Assembly (NCBI GenBank): GCA_012845835.1
Contig: JABAKD010000008.1
Span: 6,060,775 to 6,124,774 of the forward strand
Direction of reading: 5' to 3'
DNA length: 64,000 nucleotides
Source of the DNA: Undaria pinnatifida
Lineage: Eukaryota; Sar; Phaeophyceae; Laminariales; Alariaceae
This document shows positions 52,121 through 63,477 of the stretch, piece by piece. Position 1 is the stretch's first letter. Each line of letters starts with the position of its first letter. The position numbers were made by a program, and so were the translations under genes. Below the pieces are notes generated by a model. The model made no database searches. It was not told the origin of the DNA and saw only the letters and a list, made by a program, of their open reading frames with translations.

Positions 52121-52997
52121 CTATTGGTAATAATGTGGACCAAAGCAAGGTTATTGCGGAGATCCATCGTTACCAAGATTGAATCACACGAGGAGGGAAA
52201 CCACCTCCATCTCCCAGGCGAACTGTCCTACGCTGCTACGACTACTAGTGTTCGGTTCGGTCGAAGCTCTGTACACCCGGTAACACCAACCAACAAAATT
52301 TAAATGTGAGCAAGCGCTATCAAACACAGGCGGACGCTTTTTTTGCCCCCCCTTTTTTTGTTTCTTCATCCTTCATCCTCTTAACCGCGGATCTCCGTAA
52401 TACTAAAAGCAGGAGAAGGTGTAAGTATAAGGTTTTTGTGCAAGTCAGTGGGTTCTGATTATCATGGTTCTACGTCAACAGGCATTTCGCAAAAAAAAAA
52501 AAAACACACACACACACACAAGTAGGAAATACGAGAGCTAAAAGTTTTACAAGGAAGATACCACTTTTCTCGGATCGAGAACAATTAACAAGACGTTTTT
52601 TTTATTTGCCTTTTTGGAAGAATTCAGAAGCTTTTTCGCCCACGCTTTTGCTTTTGTTCTAGCCCAATACTAAAGTCAATTTTTAACGGATCCGTGAAAA
52701 ACCGTGGTATTTTCATACACGTGTTGTAAAATTTAACTCAAAACGCATTCGCAATCTAGCGCTAGCTGGCGTGCCCTTCGGTTTGCGTGGCAATGGCAGC
52801 CAACACGTGCTGGTATCGCACGTGTGATAGAACAGAGCTGCCCACGCGAGACATGGTCAAAAGCCATATACAGGGTGAACTATAGAAACGCCAAAACATA
52901 CAAACATCACGATTCATGACATATTCTTGTTCGCTATTAAGAGTGCCAATACAGTATTATTACAGTTCTATTGCAGTATTTTATAACTAATTTTCAA

Positions 52998-53055
52998 GGA
53001 CGTCAGCCGCGAGTTTGACGAATTCCAGGTCAATACTCATCTTTGCGAGCTGCGT
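52998..53055 (+). repeat. Repeat family A, fragment
   Basis: CGTCAGCCGCGAGTTTGACG, AATACTCATCTTTGCGAGCTGC. Followed by TACAGTACTATTACAG-type low complexity to about 53250. Confidence 0.5.
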
Positions 53056-53493
53056 TGTTGGTACTCGTAATATATCACTGTACAATTACAGTACCATTAC
53101 AGCTGATACAGTACTAATACAGTACTCGTGCAGGACTAACAGTACTATTACAGCAGTACTATTAAAATAATATTACAGTGTTCTTACAGTACTTACATTA
53201 GTAACGTACGTATTAATAGCACTATTACAGTACAAATACAATACTATCACAGTAGATAAACAACCCATACAAAGCTCAACCTCATTGAGTACCCTCTTGA
53301 CGTGCTCAAAATAAACAACCGCGCCCCCTCCCCCCCTCCGCGAAAACGCCCCCCTTGCCCCCCCCCCCCCCACCCCCCGAGGACCCCTCCCCCTCCCGCC
53401 CCCAGAGGACCCCCCCCCCCGCGCGGAGTGGTGAACCTTAATTCCGCGCAAGGGGGGTGGTGTCAAGTTATGTGCGTATGATCGAGCACTCAC

Positions 53494-53526
53494 GAGACAG
53501 TTGCATAATATCCACATTTGCCGTCT
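53494..53526 (-). CDS. Candidate microexon (33 nt)
   Basis: Acceptor GTGGCCACACCAG and donor GTGAGTGC bracket 33 nt, open in the phase 0 frame (RRQMWILCNCL). Phases fit between the exons ending at 53920 and starting at 48558. Short exons like this are easily found by chance. Confidence 0.22.
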
Positions 53527-53639
53527 CTGGTGTGGCCACACCAGAAAACAAATAAATTAAATTGCCATCCGATACGCAACAAAAGTACGCAAAAAATACG
53601 AGCAAGTCCGGCTTACAAGTGGCTCTTAGCAAGAATGCA

Positions 53640-53835
53640 ACTCACCCTTCATGCGACTCGCCGAACACCTCACGGCGCTTTCGCGCTTGGTGCACGCAAT
53701 GCCTACCTGGTCGGTGAAAACCCGACGTGCTCTATCCCGGCGTTGTAGGTATGCGAGTGTCTAATAGCTACTAATGGCTACTAGTAGCTATGGTCATACC
53801 ACTACGGCTATGCATGAAATGACCCCCCCCCCCCC
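53640..53835 (+). repeat. Repeat family H, copy
   Basis: ATGCGACTCGCCGAACACC, GGCGCTTTCGCGCTTGGTGC, GGTCGGTGAAAACCCGACG, CTACGGCTATGCATGAAATG and a C run at 53823-53844. Contains a small ACTAATGGCTACTAGTAGCT insert. Confidence 0.75.
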
Positions 53836-53919
53836 CCCCCCCCCGGAGTTCCCCCCCCTCGCCCCCTGCATGCTGCCGATATATAGATAGGCAGGCGGTG
53901 AGCGTTCTTTTACTCGTAC

Positions 53920-54009
53920 CTGAAGCATGAAGGGCTGCAGGATGGCGGAGAGGTCTCCCATTGGAGACTCCTCGGGGTCGCCCGCAAGTCCGCTCAGAAA
54001 ATCATGGAA
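53920..54009 (-). CDS. Candidate upstream exon, possibly of the VPS9 gene
   Basis: Thirty codons between an acceptor ending GGTGAAG and donor GTACGAGT, phase 0 at both ends. It reads FHDFLSGLAGDPEESPMGD, then LSAILQPFMLQ. The other two frames have early stops. Protein-like, and phase-compatible with the 48558 exon, but no homology is recognised. Confidence 0.4.
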
Positions 54010-54104
54010 CTTCACCGCAGAAGGAAAAAGCTATTGCAAATAACATTGTGAATGTAGTGTCACATCGACACCGTCAGAGCGCGCCGGTGGAGGGGGCGGA
54101 GGGA

Positions 54105-54312
54105 GAGAAGGAGAGATGGAGGCAGGGAGGGAGGGGGGGAGGGGGGAGGGAGGGAGGGAGGGAGGGAGGGAGGGAGGGAGGGAGGGAGGGAGGGAGGGAG
54201 GAGGAGGGAGGGAGGGAGGGAGGGAGGGAGGGAGGGAGGGAGGGAGGGAGGGAGGGAGGGAGGGAGGGAGGGAGAGGGAGGGAGGGAGGGAGGGAGGGAG
54301 GGAGGGAGGGAG
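54105..54312 (+). repeat. GGGA tetranucleotide tract
   Basis: About 45 near-perfect GGGA units with rare GAGA and GGAGG breaks. Strong purine strand bias. Confidence 0.9.
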
Positions 54313-54814
54313 GAGGGGGTGATTTTGTTGTTAATATTGCGAAACTTATTTATAAACTCCTTCCAACTTGCGTGATACTTCGATCGCGCGTGCTCCGAAC
54401 ATGTCGTGACAGAAACCGAACAGCTACATTCCAAAATAAAGACCGGTCGTCTATAGACCAAATCCTAAACACAAACAAGACATGAAAACCACCGCGGTAC
54501 CCTCCCCACCTCTGCTCAACTCAAATCACACTACGTCGCGGAGTTTCGGTAACCCTCGTCTTCGCCCTCCACCAAGGAAGATTCTTGGCTGCTACTGCTG
54601 CTGCTGGGATGCTGTTGGGTGCTCACTACGCCATGACACCGCTCCGCTCCCCTCCGAAAAACGGGCTGCGTACCGTGGAAGCTAGTGGGGGTATCGTGTA
54701 ATGTTGTACGTGTGAGGTCAGGTGTGAGAGACGAGAGTAGCGATAGTTGATATTCAAGTTTGGAATTGGGGTTTCCTGCAGAGTTTTAGTTTTTACAAAA
54801 AAAACAAAAAGACC

Positions 54815-54870
54815 CATCAGCTGTGAGATCGATAAATTCGTCGAAACTCATGTTTTGTTTGCAAAGCTGC
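54815..54870 (+). repeat. Repeat family A, 5' fragment
   Basis: CAGCTGTGAGATCGATAAATTCGTCGAAACTCATG. It follows AAAAAAAACAAAAAGACCC. Confidence 0.65.
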
Positions 54871-55079
54871 ATCAATAGTAGAAACCCAAAATGTGTAGGA
54901 CTGCCGCTGGACTGCTGTTGTGCGCGCTCATTATGTTACCGGTCCGACAAAACGAACTGCGTACCTCGGAAGCTAGTGGGGGTATGCATTATATGGTGTG
55001 ATGTGTGTGGGAGGTGAGTGAGGGATGAACTCGTAAAACGGGTTTCCTACAGAGTTTGTACAAAATACTGCCAAGGGGA

Positions 55080-55350
55080 CGTTGAGGGGATGATAAGCTT
55101 CCATCCCCGGATTTTCCAGGGAGAAACACCAGGTACCCGGATACTCCCACCCGGGTACCCGCGAGTACCCGGTGCCTAAATACCCATCGGGTGTCGAGCG
55201 TTACTCCTACCCGTGACGAGTATTGGCAGAACGGGGTAATACCCGCGAGTGCTAGGGTTCTAGGAAAAACCCGGGGTACCTTTTAAACCGGACGCAAAAA
55301 CCCGGCGCACCTTTGCGTCCAGGTTACTAGTAGTACCCTCTACGTATGTG
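55080..55350 (+). repeat. GGTACCCG-type degenerate repeat
   Basis: GGTACCCGGATACTCCC, GGGTACCCGCGAGTACCCGG and AAAACCCGGCGCACC elements in irregular order. No gene. Confidence 0.5.
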
Positions 55351-55964
55351 TTCCGTTTTGGTACTTGGTAATAGGAGATAGATGCTCATACTGCGGGCGA
55401 GCCGCCGAAAAACTACAAAAAAGCCATTCGGTTGTGAATTACGAGCGCTATTAATAGTCGACTTTAAGCCGACGGCTAACAATGATAATGTGTTTCTTTA
55501 ACAACGAATACGTGCCATCTGTCAGGTGCCAGGTATGGTGTATCGCTCGTCTCTAAACAGCTGAAGGATAAAAGAGATAGCGACGTAGCCCGCAGCACAT
55601 ACAGTCAGTCATTCTTCGTATATACTCCGGGCTATAACAAAACACCGCAAACAAAGAGACAACAGATACATCGAGAAAAACGGTGAGTTTCGTGCGTCGT
55701 GTACGAAACTCGAACTCCCGAACTCTCGAAATCTCGAAATCTCGAAATTCTAACTTGAAATTGGAAACCACTTCATCGACCATCAAATCTTCAAAAATGA
55801 AACCCTTTACAGCACACCGGTATGAATCCCGGTCGCATGCAACACACACAAAAATCTTGTCACAGTTTGATTTTTGATGAGTATATGTGGGGAAACTAAA
55901 AACAGACAAAACTTCAAAAAAAGACGAAAACTCTAAAAAAAGTCAAAACTAAAAACAAAAAAAG

Positions 55965-56060
55965 ACACACCTAGTCGTGAGATCGACAGTTTTGTCGAAA
56001 CTCACGAAACCCTACAAAACAAATTCGCAAGCTACGTGCGACACTGCGATCGCGCTTCCT
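55965..56060 (+). repeat. Repeat family A, copy
   Basis: CTAGTCGTGAGATCGACAG, TTTGTCGAAACTCACG, TTCGCAAGCTACGTGCGACA and CTGCGATCGCGC. It has an insertion near AAACCCTACAAAAC. Confidence 0.6.
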
Positions 56061-56149
56061 ACTTATTAAACACATACCAGGTACTTATACACGGGACTTT
56101 TTTACCAAAAATAAATCAAGAATACACTAATTAATATGCTATATACAAC

Positions 56150-56470
56150 AGCTAGCTGTGAGATCGAGGACTTCGTCGAAACTCGTCCTTGCAAAAGTTT
56201 TGTGTGATACTACGATCGCACAGTTACGGGTGGCGTGTGTATGTCCCCATTCACCTTTAAACAACTGGAAACCCGTTTATGGGCGGAAATGCTTGAAATT
56301 GGGGGCGGGTTGGGGATAGGTCGGTGACTCCCCTCAGCGCTAGCTATTCATAGTAATAGTACCAGGGTCAACAGGATTATTCTACAAATACGGTCAGCCT
56401 ACAGCAGTATACGTGATGAGTTTGCGCACGGAAGCCAAAAATGCTGCATTGAGAAGAACGAAAACCCACG
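56150..56470 (+). repeat. Repeat family A, full copy with an 86 bp repeat inside
   Basis: CTGTGAGATCGAGGACTTCG to CTACGATCGCACAG is the core. The distal part (GATAGGTCGGTGACTCCCC, ACCAGGGTCAACAGG, GCGCACGGAAGCC) resumes at 56315. Between lies an 86 bp family piece (AACTGGAAACCCGTTTATGG). Confidence 0.7.
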
Positions 56471-56564
56471 GTTGCGGAATGCATAAGATGTACACACCGT
56501 ACTGCTGTAAGTAATCTTTTACGTAGTCTTCGTGCTGTAACTAGACCTACATAAGCCATGCCGG

Positions 56565-56925
56565 CGTCCCCGGTGGTGTGGCAGGTGAACCTTGTGCCTG
56601 CTAAAGGCTAGTTCGTGGATTCAATCCTCCCGCGTGCGTACTTCAGTAATGCGAGTCCTCGTAGGGACTTTTCCTCGGGTGAAAAATTACGAGCGGCAGG
56701 GGCGAGAGCGTGAGCAAGCAAAATTCGATGAGAACCGACGAGCATAAGCTGGTGAAAAACAGTGGGAACGCCGAACCCTATGCGCCATGAAAAAGAAGGC
56801 AAGTAGCGGGGGGGGGGGGGGGATGGGTAGACAGCTGTGGCAACGGCTTGTCCATAAAGTCGCTGAGGTTATAACTAACGCCTCTTACGAGTTGAGCTGA
56901 AAAAGAAAAAAACAAGTATGACGAC
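56565..56925 (+). mobile_element. SINE with A and B boxes, long copy
   Basis: Head GCCGGCGTCCCCGGTGGTGT with A box TGGTGTGGCAGG and B box GTGGATTCAATCC (56616-56628). The body runs through GGGCGAGAGCGTGAGC, AACGCCGAACCCTATGCGCC and AACGGCTTGTCC to CTCTTACGAGTTGAGCTG, followed by an A-rich tail. Confidence 0.75.
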
Positions 56926-57084
56926 CGGAAAAAATATAAAAAATAAATTGTGTGTTGCCCCGTCATGAAGCCATGGTTTCTACGTTTCTACCCCAAGATA
57001 TCAGGAGATCGGACCCAGCGCCCGTCCTAAACTCTTCATCCTACAGAGGTGTATGACACCGTGAAGGGTTAACAAGGTCGGTGG

Positions 57085-57297
57085 GTACCCTGACTGGTAT
57101 CCTGGGCGATAGTATTAGTACCCTGGGTGATAGTAATAGTACCCTGGGGGATAGTAATAGTACCCTGGGTGATAGTAATAGTACCCTGGGTGATAGTAAT
57201 AGTACCCTGGGTGATAGCATTAGTATCTTGGGTGCTAGTAATAGTTATCTAGGTGATAGTATTAATACCCTGGGTGATAGTAATGGAACCAGGGTCA
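57085..57297 (+). repeat. 21 bp minisatellite TACCCTGGGTGATAGTAATAG
   Basis: About nine units. 21 is a multiple of 3, so an in-frame peptide TLGDSNS repeats for 60 residues. It begins and ends with family A-like GGTACC and CCAGGGTCAACAGG. Confidence 0.85.
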
Positions 57298-57452
57298 ACA
57301 GGACGAGAAAAAAGACAGATTGTTAGAGGCGAAACCCGCACGAACCCGGACGTACCAGGTCTAATTTAAGTTGACGGGCGATAGGCCGAATTGCCACCCA
57401 AAACATGTCAACAGCTGAGGTGTGCTTTTAAAACGTTATACAGGGGGGTATA

Positions 57453-57870
57453 GCCGGTCGCTCCGGTGGCGTATCAGGTTATCCTCGAGCCTGGTATAGG
57501 TCAGTTTCGTGAGTTCGAATCCCCCCCAGTGCATACTCGTATAAATTCGTGGGGACTTTTTCTTGTGCACAAATTGACTTGCGGAAAGCGCGAGAGCGAG
57601 AGTTAGCAACACTCAATGAGAAATCGACGAGCAGTGGGATTGCTGAACCCTATGCACGATAAAAATTGAAGGCAACAGCCGGGGGCAAGGGACGACACCT
57701 GTGACCACGGCTTGTCAAGAAGATGGAAAGTAGATGTGTGTGAAAGACAAAAAAAAATGGGGGGGAGAGGGGAAGACATATGTGACCACGGCCTGTCCAG
57801 AAGGTCACCGCGAGTAAAACCTCTTGCGAATTTAGCTGGAAAGTAAACGTGATTAACAAAATAACCACCA
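57453..57870 (+). mobile_element. SINE, best copy, with (AAC)n tail
   Basis: Head GCCGGTCGCTCCGGTGGCG with A box TGGCGTATCAGG (57467-57478) and B box GAGTTCGAATCCC (57511-57523), about 33 nt apart as in a tRNA. The body includes GTGCATACTCGT, GGAAAGCGCGAGAGCG, AATCGACGAGCAGTGGGATT, CCCTATGCACGATAAAAATT and GACACCTGTGACCACGGC; the last part is duplicated at 57770. An AAC/ACC array follows. Confidence 0.82.
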
Positions 57871-57871
57871 C

Positions 57872-57959
57872 CACCACCACAACAACAACAACAACAACAA
57901 CCACAACCACAACAACAACCACAGCAACAACAACAACAACCACAACCACAACAACAACC

Positions 57960-58040
<81 letters not shown>
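57872..58040 (+). repeat. AAC/ACC trinucleotide array
   Basis: About 56 triplets, ACCACC then AACAAC. Frames on both strands are homopolymer artefacts. It joins the SINE tail to family E. Confidence 0.9.
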
Positions 58041-58044
58041 GGGC

Positions 58045-58360
58045 AGCCAAAATTCCTTCGCACTTGCTCTCACATCAACTCGCATAATAATCAATTCCGT
58101 GGTCACAGGACAGGCTCCAGTCACTCTGGAGTGGAAGAATACCCCAGGGGAAAAAACACAAGCAAACCAAAAGTGGGACACGCAGATATCATAGCTGAAG
58201 CAATGCATGACTCCGCGAGAAGAATATAAAAAAAGTGAAATAGGGAGTCGGCCTACGACGTGCCCGGCCCATACTGGTACGTACGTGTCAATGCTCGCGT
58301 CTCAAAACCGATTACACCGCATGCCACCCAGAAAAGAAGAAAAGAGAAAAAAAGAAGAGG
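58045..58360 (+). repeat. Repeat family E, copy 1
   Basis: CTCACATCAACTCGCATAAT, CCGTGGTCACAGGACAGGC, TCCAGTCACTCTGG, GAATACCCCAGG, GGGAGTCGGCCTACGACG and GCCACCCAGAAAAGAAG with a purine-rich A tail. Copy 2 at 59695-60085 shows the same. Probably a SINE or the 3' part of a LINE-like unit. Confidence 0.7.
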
Positions 58361-58984
58361 AAGCGCGGAAAGGAAAGGAAATATTCGTCGAACTCACGTC
58401 TGACGTCCTTAAAATATTTTTACAAAAAAGGGCTGGGCACTGGCTGAATATGTACTGGCAGTAGTAATATACTGGCAGTAGTAGTCTACTGATTGACTCG
58501 GTCAGTATTTTCGCCAGTAATTTTCATCTGACGTACGTCCAATAAACACGCCACATTACAGTACGGAAACCTACCAAATGCACGGCGGTTGTACAATGTA
58601 TCTGTTGTAGAACTTGGAGGCGGTATGCAGTGCCGGGCGATCATCCACGACCCTTCCGTGCATAATCGTAGATGGGCACGGAGAAATACGAAGAGCACTG
58701 AGGGTACTTGATGTTCTATACCTGGTACAGTATTCGGTACCTGGTACATTTTTTGTTTTGCTGGCGAATAAGTTAGTGCTTTCCCCCCCCCCCATCCTCC
58801 TCTCTCTCTCCTTCCGTTTCTGGGTGTTGCTCTACTCTTTTGTTATAGACGTACGTCTGTTTTTGTTGTTGTTGCAGATGTCTGGTATATGATACGGAGT
58901 CGCGGTGTATCCTATAGCTGCTCGTCTATACTGCTATGCCACCATTTTGTTGGCTCTGTTTTCTTTCCTTTGTTGTTCACTCGT

Positions 58985-59150
58985 AACTTTTTGGGCGTAT
59001 GGTTGTGTTCGCTGAAAGATCTCCGCCAATCCCCTGGCTGTTGCTCATTTTCACGCGTTATTCTTTTCGCTTTTTTTCCTGTTTGTACGCTAAAATATCT
59101 CCGCCACCCCCCGGCTGCTGAGATTTTCCACGCCTCCCTCCCTTCCACTT
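58985..59150 (+). repeat. Two tandem 85 bp pyrimidine-rich units
   Basis: GCTGAAAGATCTCCGCCAAT and GCTAAAATATCTCCGCCACC start the two units; each goes on with CCCCTGGCTGTTG or CCCCGGCTGCTG and a TTTTCACGC-like end. Confidence 0.6.
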
Positions 59151-59694
59151 TATCATGCTTGGTCTCTTTCTCCGCGTTGAGCACCTGCTACCTGATGCCG
59201 GTGATGCATGTAGCGTTCCTTCGTTTTTTCGTTTTGTTTTTATTTTTGTTTTCGTATTTTTGTTTATCCGTGCTTTCCTGTATTTTTTTCTGCCTGTGAG
59301 AGCCTACTACCCTGTGCCCCAAGGGTAGGAGCGATGGAGTAGCATTAAATATTTTTACATTAAATATGATACGCCAGAACGATTTATAATGCACCTGCGC
59401 GAACACCAACATGAAGAATGTCACACGTTGCATGTATTTTTCTCGACTGTTTCTTGGTTTTTTTCTGTGTAGATGACTGCAACCACCCCCGGCCAATACA
59501 GCTTTGAGCGCCGTTTGTGATGGGAAATGAAGCGAAAAACGCGAATTTTCAGGGCCTCCGGCGGCGCCTCGAGCGGGCCCCCCTCATGAGTCGGGGGAAG
59601 CCTAGCTGGCCGAGCCACGCTCGGCCAGGCTCGGCTAGTAAGTACACTGCTGCAGTCCGGTATACTGATTGATTTTTAGCACCAGGTAATGTTG

Positions 59695-60085
59695 ATGTTG
59701 TTCTCACATTAACTCGCATAATCAAGTCCGTGGTCACAGGACAAGTTCCAGTCACTCTGGGGCTGAGGAATACCCCAGGTAAAAAAAACACAAACAAACC
59801 AAAGGTGGTACACGCATATACCATAGCTAACGCAATTCATACCTCCGCAAGAAAAACATAAAAGTGAAATCGGGAGTCAGCCTACGATGTGCTGGGTCCA
59901 TACTGGTACATACGTCGCACTATTCGCGCATGGACTACAAACCGACCACACCGCTTGCCACCCAGAAAAGACTACCACGCGTATATATTGCACGTAGCAC
60001 CTATCACTACGCATACGTACGTCAGACTCAAGTCAATTGGAAAAAAGAAAAGAGAAGAAAAAGACAGAAAAGAAGAGAAAAAAAC
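59695..60085 (+). repeat. Repeat family E, copy 2
   Basis: CTCACATTAACTCGCATAATC, GTGGTCACAGGACAAGTTCC, GGAATACCCCAGGT, GGGAGTCAGCCTACGATG, GCCACCCAGAAAAG and a tail of AGAAAAGAGAAGAAAAAG. Confidence 0.7.
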
Positions 60086-60260
60086 AGTATAATCGATACT
60101 GACCCCGAGTCAGCCAGTGCCCAGTCCCAAAAATAACTCCATACTAGCAGACCATGGAAAATGCCTAAAGACGGCATTGGGCACACAGAGGGTATCAAGT
60201 GCATCAATGGCACTGGGGGGAGAACACAACAAGGCGAAGAAGTCGCACTATACTGTAATA

Positions 60261-60465
60261 CAGCAGTAGGGGTCTCTCAGTAAGGCGGGTGTGTGCGAGA
60301 GCAATGTTGCCGGCTCAGTGGGGGAAGCCGCCTAATTCAACCCAGGTCAAGAGGGCAAATCCTCAGTCGCGCCAAGCAATTTTTGACCGCCTTATACAGG
60401 GATACCGCCTTTCTTACTCAGACCGCCTTGCTTACTCAGACCGCCTTGTCGGGGGACCCCCCCTG
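60261..60465. mobile_element. pogo-like MITE, complete copy with TA target site
   Basis: It starts CAGCAGTAGGGGTCTCTCAG and ends GTCGGGGGACCCCCCCTG, with TA at 60259-60260 and 60466-60467. The interior carries GACCGCCTTATACAGGGATA and two CAGACCGCCTTG motifs. Confidence 0.75.
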
Positions 60466-60759
60466 TACAAAGAAAAAAAGGTTTGTTGACCGTCTGGGCA
60501 CCCTTCTGAATGTAAACGTAAGGGACGTTTGGATTTCATGTTAATACCCCCCACGATCCTTACGTTTACATCCAAAATGGTATGATACGTGGTACAGAGT
60601 AGTGACGACCCCGATTTAAGAGTGCCCCTTTGACAAAACCCGAAACCAGCGCTCTTAACTATTGCTACACACTGCTCTTATCTGTAGGTGGGAAATATAA
60701 AGCTTTTAGTATAGGCGGGACATGCCCATTTGACCGCTCTCAACTCCCGAACGCTCTTA

Positions 60760-60940
60760 TATGTTTCTGGAGGAGGCATGAATTGCGTCAGCTGTGATAT
60801 ACGCGTGTACCACCTTAGGTTTGTGTTTTGTTTTTCCCTGGGGTATTCCTCAGCCCCAGCGTGACTGGAGCCTGTCCTGTCACCACGGACTTGATTAGGC
60901 AAGTTAATGTGAGAACAACAACCACAACAACAACAATCCT
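60760..60940 (-). repeat. Repeat family E, copy 3 (minus)
   Basis: Reverse of the family: CTGGGGTATTCCTCAGCCCC, TGACTGGAGCCTGTCC, ACTTGATTAGGCAAGTTAATG, with AACAACAACC next to its 5' end as in copy 1. Confidence 0.7.
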
Positions 60941-62370
60941 GGGCGCTCTTAAACCGAGGTCCCCAGTGTATATGGTACATGATCACGCAACATACCAGAG
61001 TACAGTGGTGGCGGTGGTCTCCCTGAATATAATGCCGGAATGTATAATGGTACCGGTGCGCAGAATGATCAGACTATTAATATAGCACGGACCGATATCG
61101 CGCCTGAAAACATCCAAAGGATTCATGTGCTTCATCTTCAAAGAGACCCACGACCGGATATTACGCAGCTTCCAAATAGTATGAGTATCGACCCTTAAAA
61201 TCGATCGAACTCAGGCCATCTCTTATGAATAGCGTATTCGAAACAGAAAACGAGCTTGATTTTCGGACGGTAGAGTCCGCCGGGCAAAATCGGATCGGCG
61301 ACCCTTATAATGAAACCCGGCTGTACATATTGTTTGTTTAACAAAGTTCTCGCGAAAAATAATCAACAACCCAGCGGTCGCTCGACCATGTACATACTCG
61401 CACGAGTTCGCCGCACCAGAGCATCTCAGCGCACACGCAGATGAAACTTTGTAATTGGGGCGAGGGAAAACACGCCGTGTGCGCTTCACGCGAGGAGGAT
61501 TGTATTCCCTCTCGCTCTCGTCGATCTCGTGCATCAACAACGGCGTGTCGCAGACGGCGGCTGTCCTCGTCCTCGGCAAATACGAGTACCAGTATTAGTA
61601 ACGTGTCTCTCTGCTTGGCGAATGGTGCAATCGCGACTGCCGACGAGAGTGGCAAGACTCTCGTAGTCGTCACAATCACTATCCGATCCCATCGGCACGT
61701 GGTGAGGCCTGAGGTGTGTGTTCTAGCGGATAGTGGGACACAGCAGCAGCAGCAGCAGCAGCAGTAGCAGCAGCACGAGTATGCCTACGATAGTGTGCTG
61801 CGTGCTCACAGCAGATGTGTCTGATGCGCGTGTCTTGCGTCTTGTACTACTATTAATACTACAGTACTAATGCTGTTTTCGACTTGTTACCAAGCTTGAT
61901 GCCTCCCATGACATGTAAAAAACCTACTCGTGGGTTGCCGTTTTCGGATGGAGATTTCATCCGAAAATGGACCCCTCTTTTCTGCTGAGGCTAACCCGAA
62001 AACGATATTCGAAAATGGAAGCCTGAAAAATCACTATTTTCGGGTCTATAAGATTGCCAAACAGGATTTGCGATCCGAAAACGTTCACTGTCGGATCCAG
62101 AAACGGTGTTATACGAGATGGCCTCGCGGCTGACGCGAGGCACCTGGTATTTAAAATGTCTTTATGAAATATGTGGCGTCTTCACTCTATCTGATGTATA
62201 CCAGTACCAGGTATCCCCAACATCCATCGACATCATTAGTACACCCAGTGCCCGTCGTGATTTTTCATCCTATGTACGAGAGTAGGGATGTGCATAGCTG
62301 CTGCTGCTGCTGCTCATGTTTCGACGACACGAGTCGAGTACATACATATATATAATGAATCTTTTGTTTG
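60941..62370. other. No gene recognised
   Basis: Overlapping frames occur on both strands at 61220-61770 (108-118 codons) but without domains. A CAG run at 61741-61772 encodes Gln in one of them. An exon here cannot be excluded. Confidence 0.4.
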
Positions 62371-62374
62371 AGGG

Positions 62375-62690
62375 GACAGGGATTTGGTCAGGAGTTTTTT
62401 TCGTCTCGGACTCAGTATGGGATTCTCAGATCTGCAATTTCTCGGTCAAATCGCGTCGTTCGAGCGCCGTCTTCGGGGGGCGGCTCCAACACCCCTCACC
62501 CTGTCTATCCATTCCGCACCTCGACGTGAACGCGGATGGAGGCTGAACGAGACAAGCGACAAGTGCGCGAAAAAATGAATTTTGAACGGTACTCTCCAGT
62601 TATTCTTCGGATCTTGATGTATGGAGAGGTTGATAAAATAAAACTTAGCAAGACAATATTTCCAAATTGGCGTCATATTTTGTCCCAAAT
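62375..62690 (+). repeat. Repeat family X, copy 5
   Basis: ATTTGGTCAGGAGTTTTTTTC, TCGGTCAAATCGCGTCG, CGTCTTCGGGGGGCGGCTCC, TTCCGCACCTCGACGTGAAC, GGTACTCTCCAGTTATTCTT and TTTCCAAATTGGCGTCATA. Full order of the family, 40 kb away from the 21-23 kb cluster. Confidence 0.75.
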
Positions 62691-63477
62691 GTACCGACTC
62701 GCGCGACCGCGGTGTACCGACTCGCGCGACCGCGGGCCCGGTGGTATCAGCTCCGAGGACTTCCCCTCGTAGGCTCGGAGTGCGTTTGTCCACAATGCAA
62801 TAGCTCATTCATTATCACTCGGGAAAGTGACATGCCATCGGCCATGGACTTTCCCGTTCGTATCACAAGATCTCAAGAGCTCACAAGAAACGCCAATAAT
62901 GACAATGGAACTCCCTGATAACTTGCATCCAACCATCCTATGCACGATAAAATGCCCAACGATACGACCACAGCGGTACAGCACCCTCCAAAAGCCCATA
63001 TCGGGCTACCAACCACAAGTTCACTCAGACCGAGTGGCTTTGATAAACATAGCTGTCCGTACGTTGGGCAATCTTCAAATTCAACAAATCGTGGTCGTTT
63101 TCACCACGACCTAAGATTTACCACGTTTACTGGCCGTGAACAAGGATTGTTCAGCAGCCGCGTCATCACCAATGAATCTTCAAGCAAACCACGCACCACG
63201 CGTCACACCTCCAATCGCGCATGCAACTTGCCGAAACCCAGACCACACATGGATTGTGTAGTTCAGTACAACAGTCACCCGTCAAGCGGAAGCATCAAGT
63301 CCGGACATGCTCTGTCCACACACAGCCTCGGCGATGAACCGCCAGCTGCGGCTGCGTCAGGTGCTATCAGCGCCCGGCGCAGAAATTCCACGCCAGAAAA
63401 AACTCGAAATTCAACATTTGGATCAAACCGAAAACCAGCAATTCAAAATTCGGGATCCCTCCCAAACCACAATATGA
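62691..63477. other. Unassigned flank of the retroelement remnant
   Basis: A plus-strand frame at 62940-63545 is open for 201 codons but has no domain and an unbiased Ser/Thr/His-rich composition. By position this could be the 3' UTR and LTR of the minus-strand retroelement; I could not find a second LTR. CGACTCGCGCGACCGCGG is duplicated at 62695-62735. Confidence 0.35.

Noticed and set aside
53173-53541. 122-codon minus-strand frame with Gly/Arg-rich middle
   Set aside because: It crosses C/G homopolymers of uncertain length. Only a 33 nt piece with good splice sites is kept, as a weak microexon candidate.
57085-57297. LGDSNST repeat protein
   Set aside because: The 21 bp period keeps the frame open by arithmetic; there is no splice or domain support on either side.
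57849-58229. Poly-Thr, poly-Cys and poly-Val frames
   Set aside because: They are readings of an AAC/GTT triplet array behind a SINE.
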